From Halanaerobiales bacterium (lineage in GTDB: Bacteria > Bacillota_F > Halanaerobiia > Halanaerobiales > DTU029), in assembly GCA_016278415.1 (NCBI GenBank), contig JADQBV010000013.1:1-64000 (forward strand): a stretch of DNA of 64,000 bases. Direction: 5' to 3'. The position numbers were made by a program, and so were the translations under genes. The notes below the pieces were generated by a model. That model did not search any database. It was not told the DNA's origin and saw only the letters and a program-made list of their open reading frames with translations. Position 1 is the stretch's first letter. Every line of letters begins with the position of its first letter. Below, piece after piece: positions 25,789 through 34,704 of the stretch.

Positions 25789-27198
25789 CTATGACATCAC
25801 AATTAACTGCTTTTGCTCTTGTTTTTGTTGTTGAATTTCAATAGTAATAATTGCCTTTAGGCAATGCCCAGCAATAACTTCATATCTCTTAGCAAAGTCT
25901 TTCTTTTCATTTTTACTAATAATGCCTTGATATTTCCCAATCTGTTCAAGTTCATTTTTAATATCTAATAAACGATTATTAAGTTTGCTACGATTTTCAT
26001 ATGCCTTGAATCCGTCATGTAATCCTGTAAGCAATTTGTCCGTTTCTGAAGGATAACCCATCTGTCTGTATTCATTGGATGCAAGGCATAAAGAAAGAGC
26101 AGACAGTTGTTTTAAATTTTCAACCATCTGCTCTGTATCATCAGTATTACATTTTTTAAATAAGGTATTTAGTTTTGAAGGTGAAATGTCATTCTTATCA
26201 ATTTCAATAATATATTTTTGAATTTCAGAGCAAACCTCATCACGAATAATATATTGTGGGTGTTCCTCGGATGGAATTGCTGAGAGGTTGAAGCTTTCTT
26301 TAATATCTTCATTCCAGTCCTTGCATTTAGAAAGCAATCTGCTACATTTAATTCCTTTCTTAGAAAGTAAATCCTGAAATTTTTCACTTGCTTCAATACC
26401 GGCTGCGTCATGGTCTAAACATAATAGAACATGATTTAAATTAGAATTAATTTCGAGTATTTTAAGCATTGCTTGTTCTGATACTCCACACAATGCGACA
26501 TAGCTGTGTTCCTGCCAATGGATGTTTTTATATATTGTAATAAAAGACAGCATATCAATGGGAGCCTCAAAAACATAGAGTCTGTTACTTATTCCTGTGT
26601 AATGAAAACTATAACATGGATTACCGCTTTCAATATTACCTTTAAATCCATTACCATGAGAATAAATTCCACGTTTGTGTGCATGACAAGGAACTCCATT
26701 TTCATCATAGCCTACAAATACTGCGTTATGATATTCTTTCGTCTTGTTTGCAGATTGTTCACAACTTTCATAGAGTAATTTTTGTTTAGCGAAGAAACTA
26801 ACCACATCACGATCAATATGACGATTTTTAATGAGATACGCAAAAACCCTTCGCATATCTGAATTCTTCGGAGGGAGTACAAAGGGTTTTCGTTTTATTT
26901 GCTTTCTTTCTTTTGCCTTACTATATAACTCACCTTGTTCACCACTAAGGAGCTTTGTTACTGCCTCTGGAAAAGATAGGCCATAAAAGTTTTGTACAAA
27001 ATCAATTGCAAGACCTCCCTGCTCTAATGCATGATCGTACCATTCGTTACCTCTAACTGTAATACTATGGTCACTTGCAATTCTTTTTTCTCTACCTGAT
27101 GGCAATAGTTTCTCACCTTGCCTTTGCAAAAATTCTACAAGATCAACTTCATTAGCTCTTAGTTTTTGTTCTTCTGTAAAATGAATATAAGTACTCAT
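25789..27198 (-). CDS. Toprim-domain primase-like protein (DUF3991 type)
   Basis: A 469-residue protein. Residues 1-80 resemble a zincless CHC2/DUF3991 primase N-terminus (VDLVEFLQRQGEKLLPSGREKR...WYDHALEQGGLAIDFVQNFYGLSFPEAV). The toprim core follows at about 210-290: FEAPIDMLSF and LLCLDHDAAGIEASEKF, supplying the acidic metal ligands Glu and Asp-x-Asp. It probably primes second-strand synthesis of the transferred strand or assists element replication. The C-terminus is a Gln/Lys-rich helical region. ATG 27198 has AGGAGGAAATCT. Confidence 0.85.
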   Translation of the reverse strand: MSTYIHFTEEQKLRANEVDLVEFLQRQGEKLLPSGREKRIASDHSITVRGNEWYDHALEQGGLAIDFVQNFYGLSFPEAVTKLLSGEQGELYSKAKERKQIKRKPFVLPPKNSDMRRVFAYLIKNRHIDRDVVSFFAKQKLLYESCEQSANKTKEYHNAVFVGYDENGVPCHAHKRGIYSHGNGFKGNIESGNPCYSFHYTGISNRLYVFEAPIDMLSFITIYKNIHWQEHSYVALCGVSEQAMLKILEINSNLNHVLLCLDHDAAGIEASEKFQDLLSKKGIKCSRLLSKCKDWNEDIKESFNLSAIPSEEHPQYIIRDEVCSEIQKYIIEIDKNDISPSKLNTLFKKCNTDDTEQMVENLKQLSALSLCLASNEYRQMGYPSETDKLLTGLHDGFKAYENRSKLNNRLLDIKNELEQIGKYQGIISKNEKKDFAKRYEVIAGHCLKAIITIEIQQQKQEQKQLIVMS

Positions 27199-27266
27199 AG
27201 ATTTCCTCCTAATTAATTTTATATTTATTCAGAACGACCTATCTCTCTCTTTAATTTTAGGCATAG

Positions 27267-27294
27267 AAAAACAGCCTCTAGCTTAAAAGGCTGT
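27267..27294 (-). terminator. Terminator behind the GmrSD-type gene
   Basis: ACAGCCT/AGGCTGT (27288-27294 with 27271-27277 on the minus strand), followed by TTTTTC. It lies 60 bases behind the DUF262 gene and 70 bases before the primase-like gene. Confidence 0.75.
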
Positions 27295-27353
27295 AATTTC
27301 ATTTTTATTTATAGTTACATTGCAAGGACATAAGATTTTTGTAATTTAAAACA

Positions 27354-30293
27354 TCATTTAATGAATTTCTCAAATTCCTCAACTAATCGTTCTACATATG
27401 CTAGTCTTCCTCTACCAAGAGAGGCATAGTATTTAGCATGTTTTTTACAAGCTAAAAGAGCACTCTTTAAATATTCAATTCCAAAATCCTTTAAAATATT
27501 ATCCAAAAAATAGCGAGTTGAATATTCATTTAGTGTTCTTGCATATTGCTCTCCGTTCATCATACCAAGAAAATCAGTTACATAGTCTCCAGCAGATCCT
27601 TCATTCATTCCAGTTAACTTAACTATTTCATTTCTTCCTTCAGTTCTACCTAAGTCTCCTAGATATACTTTCTTTGCAATCCTATATGCAACTTCAGCCA
27701 TATCCTTTGTTAACGTATTACCGATATTCACTTTTGGTTCAACAGCTCTTATATCACTTGGATCGTAAGTGTGAAGTGCTAATTTTAATTTATCAGAATG
27801 TTTAATTAACCAGTCATAGCAATATTTTTGATTTTCTTCATTATAAATATCAGTATTTATGGAATATAATATCCTTTTTTGAGTACTAGACTCTCGGCTA
27901 GAATACCAATCAAGTGCAAATCCACACATTGCTTCAATTTCTTGTTTTTTTAATTCAAGACGTTCAAAGGTCTCTTTATCATAGACATATAAACCAATTT
28001 TTAAAGTCTTCTTTCCAATTATATTTAGAAATATATGATATCCATTACCTCCAATTGCAACATCATACCAATTATCTGTTGAAGGTTTACGCCTACCAAT
28101 ATCAGTATCTCTACCGACTGACTTGCAATAATCAACAAAGCCTGTCCAAAAAGCTAGTCTTAATTGCTGTGTATTGCTAACATTTATATCTTTGTTAAAT
28201 GCCGGTGTTACTTTTATCTCTGTAAATTCAGGTACTTCTGGAACTTCCTCTCTTTCATCGAAAATAAAATTAATGTGTAGAAGTTCTGATTTTTGCTCAT
28301 TTCCTGCAAACTTAAACATCCAACGCCCTTCCATAAATGAAAGTAACTTTAAGCCACGATTATAAATATGCATGTCGCTCCAATCATCTTCCTTTGACAC
28401 CTCTATCTCACTGTGAGAACCATTTTCATAACCTCGCCTTCCAGCGGAGTTACTTGTTTTTTTATCATCAAAGCTATCATTTTGTAGGCTCGAATTTATA
28501 CTCTGCGCAAGAGGAAGAAGATTCCCAATAGATGAAGAAAGAATTTTTATTTCTGCATCAGTGTATTTTCTAAATTGATTCTTCCAATACCACTTAGAAG
28601 GTGTTTGTGGAAGAATATGCTCTATAGTTAATTTATCTTTCTCAGTTTTAGTGAATAAGTTCCAGTCAAGTTTTTCAATATTGCCTTTAACTGCTAAGCT
28701 ATATTCATATTCATAAAGCAAGTATTTTAAATCTTTCCATCCATAAAACCCATCACCGTTATCAAACCTTTTATCTATTCTAGTCATAAAATTATTAATT
28801 GCAGCTTTTATATCATTATCTGTTGTAGTTTTAAGATCATTGGCAACTTCATTTATAGAAATAACCCCAGCATAAACATCCTTTGCTTTTCTATAATAAT
28901 CACTACTTTTATAACTAGATTGAAATGTACCCATTCTAAAGCAAACAAATATAAACCGTTCTATTTGCTTAAACAGTTCTACCCTTTCAATGCTTGTTGA
29001 CTTTGAAGATGGTGTTATTGCAGATGTAACAAGAGGTCTAAAGTATCCAATACCTACTCGATTTAATTTATCAAGCCATATTTTTTCATCATCTGTTAAA
29101 TTACTCTCATTAGGGAAAAATGTATAGTACCAATATTTAGCTGTTTCATTTAGACTTAGTACATAAGTATCGATATCACTAGGCTCAAGCTTTGCAATTG
29201 CTACAACTTCATCGTCAGTTATAATATCTTCATCAGAATCTAAATCCATTATTTCTTCACTAGTCTCTTCTACAATAGGTATGATTTGTTTTTCAAAAAC
29301 ATTTTTTGCTGAAAATCTATTTAATAAAAATTTAATATAATCATTACCTTTTTGACGAGAATATTGAAAAAACATAATCCAGTGTGCTCTCAAAAACTCA
29401 TCATCAGAAAGCGATACCTTTTTATTCCTGCCAAGCTGATAATAAACCTCTTTCCATGCATCATTAATTTTCTTTCTAAGAGCATTTTTATTGTATTCAT
29501 CAAGTTTGTTGTGATCAAACAGAGTAGTTAAATAAATTAATCGATTTTTCAAAAGTTCAAGGTTGGTAAGTTTTTTTCCACGATTATTCATCGTTTCAAA
29601 AGCTACAAAAACATCATAGTCATCTTCAATTTCATGAATATTAAACATCAATTTTTGTGTAAGCTTTTTATAAATCTTTTCAATACCCTCTAATCCTTCA
29701 TCCTCATATAACTGTGAAAGGCAATTCCAAAAAAACTCTTTAGCATATTTTAAGTTTTTAGTATAATATGTTTCTTGTATTGATTTTGAAAATTGTTGAC
29801 CAAAGACTTTATATTGCAAATATTCAAAGCTTGGGTTATCTTCTTCGTAACCAAATAAATATGTGGTTATAATATTATGAGGCGGCTGTTTTCGTGAAAT
29901 ATACTTTGTTCTGATGTCCTTAATAGTTTCATAAGCTAGAACTATCTCCTCATCATTTTTGTCTTTGTTTTCATCAATAGCTTTAATAAAATTTATTATC
30001 TCATTTAATAGGATTGAAATCGTTGTAAGTCTTTGTTGACCATCTACAACATGACAAGCTTTATATCCACTATCCAAAAGCCATAAATCATTATTCCATC
30101 TTTCAGTTGATTTTCGATTGAGTTCTTTAAGAGATAAAAGCCCAGTATAATGGTATCTATCCATTTGAAGGTTCATAATGTCATCCCAAAAATCAATTAA
30201 TTGTTCTTTCCGCCATGCATAACCTCGCTGATAATCTGGAATACGGAATATTTTATTTTGAAATATTTGTGATATTGATTCTAAATTATTCAT
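27354..30293 (-). CDS. GmrSD-type restriction protein (DUF262-DUF1524)
   Basis: A 979-residue single-chain GmrSD-like protein. The N-terminal DUF262 domain has RIPDYQRGYAW and the nucleotide-binding DGQQR motif (residues 84-88). The DUF1524 HNH-type nuclease has TIEHILPQTPSKWYWKN near residue 563. A DUF4268-like region follows (FWTGFVDYCKSVGRDTDIGRR). The last 120 residues (NEIVKLTGMNEGSAGDYVTDFLGMMNGEQYARTLNEYSTRYFL) recall a helical module also seen in HNH restriction proteins. Relatives attack phage DNA with modified bases. It is flanked by transfer genes, with its own terminator, so it is probably an inserted cargo gene. Confidence 0.85.
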   Translation of the reverse strand: MNNLESISQIFQNKIFRIPDYQRGYAWRKEQLIDFWDDIMNLQMDRYHYTGLLSLKELNRKSTERWNNDLWLLDSGYKACHVVDGQQRLTTISILLNEIINFIKAIDENKDKNDEEIVLAYETIKDIRTKYISRKQPPHNIITTYLFGYEEDNPSFEYLQYKVFGQQFSKSIQETYYTKNLKYAKEFFWNCLSQLYEDEGLEGIEKIYKKLTQKLMFNIHEIEDDYDVFVAFETMNNRGKKLTNLELLKNRLIYLTTLFDHNKLDEYNKNALRKKINDAWKEVYYQLGRNKKVSLSDDEFLRAHWIMFFQYSRQKGNDYIKFLLNRFSAKNVFEKQIIPIVEETSEEIMDLDSDEDIITDDEVVAIAKLEPSDIDTYVLSLNETAKYWYYTFFPNESNLTDDEKIWLDKLNRVGIGYFRPLVTSAITPSSKSTSIERVELFKQIERFIFVCFRMGTFQSSYKSSDYYRKAKDVYAGVISINEVANDLKTTTDNDIKAAINNFMTRIDKRFDNGDGFYGWKDLKYLLYEYEYSLAVKGNIEKLDWNLFTKTEKDKLTIEHILPQTPSKWYWKNQFRKYTDAEIKILSSSIGNLLPLAQSINSSLQNDSFDDKKTSNSAGRRGYENGSHSEIEVSKEDDWSDMHIYNRGLKLLSFMEGRWMFKFAGNEQKSELLHINFIFDEREEVPEVPEFTEIKVTPAFNKDINVSNTQQLRLAFWTGFVDYCKSVGRDTDIGRRKPSTDNWYDVAIGGNGYHIFLNIIGKKTLKIGLYVYDKETFERLELKKQEIEAMCGFALDWYSSRESSTQKRILYSINTDIYNEENQKYCYDWLIKHSDKLKLALHTYDPSDIRAVEPKVNIGNTLTKDMAEVAYRIAKKVYLGDLGRTEGRNEIVKLTGMNEGSAGDYVTDFLGMMNGEQYARTLNEYSTRYFLDNILKDFGIEYLKSALLACKKHAKYYASLGRGRLAYVERLVEEFEKFIK

Positions 30294-30449
30294 GAGTTAT
30301 ACATTCCTTCCTAAGTCTATTTAAATATTCATTCAAATATGTAAAAACCATTTTAATTTAATCAAATATTATAATTACAAGTATACTTATTTTACACCAT
30401 TTATTCTTTTTATCAAATATAATTATCTGAATTATTACAATTATTATAT
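30294..30449. other. AT-rich gap, promoter region of the GmrSD-type gene
   Basis: No gene is seen. The stretch is extremely AT-rich, and the promoter of the minus-strand DUF262 gene should lie here, but no single -35/-10 pair is convincing. Confidence 0.4.
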
Positions 30450-33119
30450 TTACAGTTTCATGTCCTGCTCATGCTCATCTCTCTTATGCCCTTGTGCTGC
30501 TTTCTTTTCTCTTAGTTTCCTCATAAGCTTACTATCTATCTTTAGTCCTACCCCTGATGATTTAAGCGGAATACTATCTTCAAATATTTTACTCATATGA
30601 TGAAACATTCTTGTTACCGTAAGACATACAGACACTTCTTTAAACTTATCCATATTTTCAAGAAAAAACTTAGCATATTCATTTCCTTGCTCTGCGGATA
30701 GAGCAAACCATTTTATTGCTGCATCTTTATCTTTTGGCACACCTTCACCCATCAAATATAATTTCCCCAATAAATACTGTGCATATTGATTTCCTTTTTC
30801 TGCAGATATAAGTAACCATTTTATTGCTGTCGGAATGTCTTTATGTATATCCTCCCCCTTAAGGTATAAGTTGCCAAGCTGATATGCTGCATACTCATTC
30901 CCCTGCTCTGATGATAGTTCAAACAGTCCTACAACTTTATAAATATCCTTCTCCACATATTTTCCGTTAAGATAAAGCTTGCCAAGAGAATACTGTGCAA
31001 ATTGATTACCACTTGTCGATGCCTGTTCTAAATATTCAACTGCTTTCTTTATTTCTGTTATAGTTGGATTTTCTTCTGCAAGGATTAATTTTGCAAGTGA
31101 GTAACAAGCAAAGAAATTTCCTAGCTTTGCAGACTTTTCATAGTACTTTTTTGCTCTCTCTATATCCTTTTCAGTACCAATCCCATTTTGAAGCATCCAG
31201 CCAAGTCTATATTGTATTTTATCATCATTGCTTTGCTTTTCTAACTTTTCAAAACCGATGAATGCAGAATGAAAATATTTATTTGATTCTTTTTCATTCT
31301 TATAGGTTCCTACTCCATCATTATACATCTTTGCAACTTCAAAATCAGCATATGGGAAACCCTGTTTTGCAGATCTTAAATACAAATTAAAAGCTTTTAT
31401 ATAGCTTTGTTCTACGCCTTTACCCCTATAATAAAGTCCACCCAAGGAATACTCGGCAAATTTATATTTTTGTTCTGCTGATAAAGTGAACCAATAGAAA
31501 GCCTCTTCATAGCTTTCTTCTGTACCAAGACCTTGTAACTGCATTTTACCTATACGATATTCTGTATATTTCCATGGCTTTTTATCTTCAACCTTATAAA
31601 AAGCTGCAAGAGCCTTTTGATACCACTCATAAGCTTTTGATACATCAATCTCTCGACCAAGTCCGTCTGCAAACATTCTTCCAATATCAAACATGGCAAG
31701 AGCATTCCCATTTTTTGCTTCTAATACAAACATCTCAAAAGCTCTTTCTAAATCTTGTACTATATCATCTGTGCCAAATAAAAATTCAAGAGCCTCTTTA
31801 TATTCATCACTCCATTTTAAGTAAACATCTTCAGTGGTATCATCATTAACTTCTATTTCACTAACTAAATCTAGAGTATAACCTTCTATTTCAATAAATC
31901 CAGTATCATTTATAATTACATCATCTATTGCTTTATCTATTCTTTCATCAGTAATATCAATATTATCATCAGTTACTTCTTCAAACGTAATAGTTCCTTT
32001 ATTGAAATTATCTGCCTCTTTAATAATCATATTTTTAATTGACTTGAATTCTTTTTGCTGTGATAAAGGAAGAGGTTCAGGCAAATTACCCATGTAATTA
32101 TAAAGCACTTCATTATGCATTTCATACCAAAGAGCATATGCCTTACTAATCTTTTCATCCTTTGCAAGCTCATCTACAATCTCATCTACCATTGCTTTAA
32201 GCTGTGGCTGTAAATAACCATATTGTTTTTTTCCATTAGTAAATTTCAGACGATCGGAAAGATTTATTAACTTTTCTTCAATATTGCTATTCTGCATTGT
32301 GCCATTTTTCATCTCAGTAATTAGTTTGATTAATACTTCCCTTGATTCTTGTTTCAACTCATCTCGTCTTTTACTTTGCTCTGTATAAATTCCCTCTAGT
32401 TCCTGACCAAAGATATTTTTTACAAATCCTGATTTCATTTTCTCTATACCTTTTTTAGTAAGGTATCCCTCTTTAGGATCTGTAGAGTAACAAATCATAT
32501 GAACATGAGGATGATGCCCCTCATTATGAAATGCTGCATACCACTGAAAGTTTTCAATCTTTATCTTTAAAAATTCAGCTATATCTATAGCATAGTAAGA
32601 AAGCATATTGTGCCAGCTTTCAGCATTATCAAAACCAAGTCTTGCAGCATCCTCTCGCCTAAGTGAAATAATTGGAATCCAAACATTTCCTTCATGATTT
32701 GAAACCTCATCTGCAATTCTACTAAGCACCAGAGTATCATCACCGCCTGTGAACAACCCATGCTTTCCCATTTTTTCTACCCTTGGTCTATTTGCAATAT
32801 AATCCACATAATTTTTTCGTTTGCTGATTTTATCAACATTTTGCTCCATTGCAACCCCAATAAATTCTGATGCATTCTCTATTGTAGATTCCTTGATGTA
32901 ATCTTCGTACTCAAATAGATTCTTTGTGTTTGGGAACTCCTTAATTATCTGAGTAATTAATTCTTCTTGCCTTAATGTAGAAGGAAGATTTTTATTTTCA
33001 ACTTTTATCTTTTCCACTCCATCTCTGGTAGCAATATAATTTACCAAGTTTTCAAGATGAGCTGATGTACTTTTACTTCCACCTTTTAGATAAGGGCATT
33101 TTAAAATAAGTCTTGGCAT
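30450..33119 (-). CDS. MOBP-type relaxase fused to Sel1 repeats
   Basis: An 889-residue relaxase that should nick oriT and stay bound to the 5' end. The His-rich metal site AFHNEGHHPHVHMICYS lies at residues 196-212, as in MobP3/MobL-like Firmicute relaxases. Tyr residues near the N-terminus (Tyr10, Tyr28) are nucleophile candidates. From about residue 450 to 820 there are some nine Sel1-like repeats (GNxYAQYxLGxLYLxGxxVxKD), an alpha-helical solenoid for protein contacts that is unusual in relaxases. The tail is basic and ends EHEQDMKL. ATG 33119 lies 7 bases after the RHH gene, so the two are co-translated. Confidence 0.88.
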   Translation of the reverse strand: MPRLILKCPYLKGGSKSTSAHLENLVNYIATRDGVEKIKVENKNLPSTLRQEELITQIIKEFPNTKNLFEYEDYIKESTIENASEFIGVAMEQNVDKISKRKNYVDYIANRPRVEKMGKHGLFTGGDDTLVLSRIADEVSNHEGNVWIPIISLRREDAARLGFDNAESWHNMLSYYAIDIAEFLKIKIENFQWYAAFHNEGHHPHVHMICYSTDPKEGYLTKKGIEKMKSGFVKNIFGQELEGIYTEQSKRRDELKQESREVLIKLITEMKNGTMQNSNIEEKLINLSDRLKFTNGKKQYGYLQPQLKAMVDEIVDELAKDEKISKAYALWYEMHNEVLYNYMGNLPEPLPLSQQKEFKSIKNMIIKEADNFNKGTITFEEVTDDNIDITDERIDKAIDDVIINDTGFIEIEGYTLDLVSEIEVNDDTTEDVYLKWSDEYKEALEFLFGTDDIVQDLERAFEMFVLEAKNGNALAMFDIGRMFADGLGREIDVSKAYEWYQKALAAFYKVEDKKPWKYTEYRIGKMQLQGLGTEESYEEAFYWFTLSAEQKYKFAEYSLGGLYYRGKGVEQSYIKAFNLYLRSAKQGFPYADFEVAKMYNDGVGTYKNEKESNKYFHSAFIGFEKLEKQSNDDKIQYRLGWMLQNGIGTEKDIERAKKYYEKSAKLGNFFACYSLAKLILAEENPTITEIKKAVEYLEQASTSGNQFAQYSLGKLYLNGKYVEKDIYKVVGLFELSSEQGNEYAAYQLGNLYLKGEDIHKDIPTAIKWLLISAEKGNQYAQYLLGKLYLMGEGVPKDKDAAIKWFALSAEQGNEYAKFFLENMDKFKEVSVCLTVTRMFHHMSKIFEDSIPLKSSGVGLKIDSKLMRKLREKKAAQGHKRDEHEQDMKL

Positions 33120-33125
33120 AAATTA

Positions 33126-33548
33126 TCACTCTCCAATTCCTTGTTGGAACTTTATCGCCTCCTCCATAGATACTTTACCTCTAGTCTTTTTCACTTGCTG
33201 TACACATCTGCCTCGAAGACTACGAAGTTCTTCTTCACTAATTTCTAAACCTGCTGCAAGTATATTCATCATCATGCTCATTTCAACGGATAGACGAAAT
33301 AAGTTACTAGAATTTCTATTTTCTGTTTCTTTTAATGTGCCTTGAATAGCTGATATAAGTATCTTTGATAAATATCCTGTTGTATCCTCGCTTACAAGGT
33401 ATCCCATATAAAAGTTTAACGCCTTATCTATGAACTCACTTCGACTTTTACAATTATCTCTTTCCAGTAGGCTATCCATCTTCTTTATTGTTTCAGGATA
33501 GAGCCATACTGCTGTCCTTTTCTTCACTGTATTCTTTATTTCTGCCAA
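33126..33548 (-). CDS. Ribbon-helix-helix relaxosome accessory protein
   Basis: A 140-residue protein. The N-terminal half matches a ribbon-helix-helix fold (KKRTAVWLYPETIKKMDSLLERDNCKSRSEFIDKALNFYMGYL). The C-terminal half is helical. Gene order (just downstream of the predicted oriT and directly upstream of the relaxase) fits a MobC/TraJ-like nicking accessory that binds the oriT repeats. Start TTG 33548 has GAGGTGAAG upstream. Confidence 0.75.
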   Translation of the reverse strand: MAEIKNTVKKRTAVWLYPETIKKMDSLLERDNCKSRSEFIDKALNFYMGYLVSEDTTGYLSKILISAIQGTLKETENRNSSNLFRLSVEMSMMMNILAAGLEISEEELRSLRGRCVQQVKKTRGKVSMEEAIKFQQGIGE

Positions 33549-33582
33549 TTTACTTCACCTCAAATATCCAATGTTTTAGCTT

Positions 33583-33761
33583 GACCACCTCTATATGATA
33601 CTGACAAATGCTTATTCTATGGTAATTATTCTAAATACCGACCACCTTGATAGACACAAACCCTGTTTTTCGACCACCTGTTTTAAATCGTTCAAACGCA
33701 CGGCACTGCCGGGCGATGTGATTGAGAGGAGGTCGCTTGCGACCACCTCTCTTTATCCTGC
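33583..33761. other. Predicted origin of transfer (oriT) with nic site
   Basis: In the 410-base gap between the RHH gene and the next gene upstream. TATCCTG at 33754-33760 followed by C matches the IncP-type nic consensus (YATCCTG/Y). Immediately before it lies an inverted repeat GAGAGGAGGTCGC (33724-33736) / GCGACCACCTCTC (33739-33751) with one mismatch. The octamer GACCACCT occurs four times in the same orientation (33583, 33640, 33672, 33741), possible sites for the accessory protein. A G6 run follows at 33775-33780. The expected nick is between 33760 and 33761. The rest of the gap (33762-33959) holds no visible gene. Confidence 0.72.
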
Positions 33762-33959
33762 ACCAAAATCAATAGGGGGGTTCACTTACCTTTTAGGCTC
33801 ATATTCTCCTAAAATCCAAGTATCTTAAGGCTTAATCTGCTCTATTCATAAATCTCGGCAAATTCGCCCACAAATCGTTTTATCTATCGTTAATGATAAC
33901 TTGTGCCACTCTCGTCCATACAATCACACACAGGGGCAAATATCGCCCCAAAAATGGTT

Positions 33960-34214
33960 TTATTCCTGTGGTGTAGATATATAAATAGTTGCACCAGTAT
34001 TTTTAGCTTGTTTTCTTGGTGTTTTAGCTCTACTTTCTTCCTCATTCTTTTCATCAATATATTCTCTGACATTGACTGGCACATGCTTCTCATAAAGCTT
34101 TTGTAGCTGTTCTGCTAGTTCATCCTGTACATCAATCTCTTTCTTCTCCATATATTTCTTGATTGCTCTTAGCTTTTCAGCCTCAAGACTTACGCTAATA
34201 GTATCTTTTTTCAT
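33960..34214 (-). CDS. Small DNA-binding-like accessory protein (paralogue 1)
   Basis: An 84-residue charged protein (ISVSLEAEKLRAIKKYMEKKEIDVQDELAEQLQKLYEKHVPVNVREYI) that looks like a DUF6103-type, ribbon-helix-helix-like protein. It is paralogous to the next gene upstream in the first 65 residues. It lacks the Met-rich tail of its paralogue. ATG 34214 has AAGGAGGAAAG. Its position next to oriT suggests a relaxosome or copy-control role. Confidence 0.65.
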   Translation of the reverse strand: MKKDTISVSLEAEKLRAIKKYMEKKEIDVQDELAEQLQKLYEKHVPVNVREYIDEKNEEESRAKTPRKQAKNTGATIYISTPQE

Positions 34215-34261
34215 CCGAACTTTCCTCCTTAATTTTATTAACTTTATTATATTTCCATTGC

Positions 34262-34304
34262 AAAAACAGAAAAGGAATAGCCACTACATACTCATGACCA
34301 TTCC
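34262..34304 (-). terminator. Terminator overlapping a stop codon
   Basis: On the minus strand GGAATGGTCA (34295-34304) pairs with TGGCTATTCC (34274-34283) over 10 positions with wobble; the 11-base loop contains the TAG stop of the upstream gene. TTTTCTGTTTTT follows. It would end the accessory-gene transcript just before paralogue 1, or attenuate it. Confidence 0.7.
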
Positions 34305-34682
34305 CTGATTTTCATCCTCTGCCTGTTCTTGAGACTCTTCAATTTCTTCTGCATTTGTAGTTTCTGTAGGCACTTCTGCCTGTTCACTTTGCACCCTTTC
34401 AGTCCTTCTTCTGCCACGATTAGAGGTAGCTCTTTGAGTTACTTCTGATATGTTTTCACTAATAGGTGCCGTTATTTCCGTCTGGTTCTCCTGTTCATTA
34501 TCATTTCTCTCTAGATATCTTCTAGTAGCTGACGGAACGTATTTCTCGTAGATACTACTAATATGTTTTTGCAATTCACCCTCTACAGTCAGATTCTTTT
34601 CGTTCATATAAAACCTTAATGCTTCTAACTTTTCTTTTTGAAAAGTTACCTGTAGCGTTGCTTTTTCCGTTGATATACTCAT
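34284..34682 (-). CDS. Small accessory protein (paralogue 2) with acidic tail
   Basis: A 132-residue protein. Residues 1-62 (LQVTFQKEKLEALRFYMNEKNLTVEGELQKHISSIYEKYVPSATRRYL) are related to the 84-residue protein next door. The second half is disordered, basic then Glu/Gln-rich, and ends NQGMVMSM, the Met-rich tail shared with several neighbours. ATG 34682 has AAGGAGGGTTTATAG. No enzymatic motif. The two paralogues may form a heterodimer. Confidence 0.65.
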   Translation of the reverse strand: MSISTEKATLQVTFQKEKLEALRFYMNEKNLTVEGELQKHISSIYEKYVPSATRRYLERNDNEQENQTEITAPISENISEVTQRATSNRGRRRTERVQSEQAEVPTETTNAEEIEESQEQAEDENQGMVMSM

Positions 34683-34704
34683 TCTATAAACCCTCCTTTT
34701 CTAC

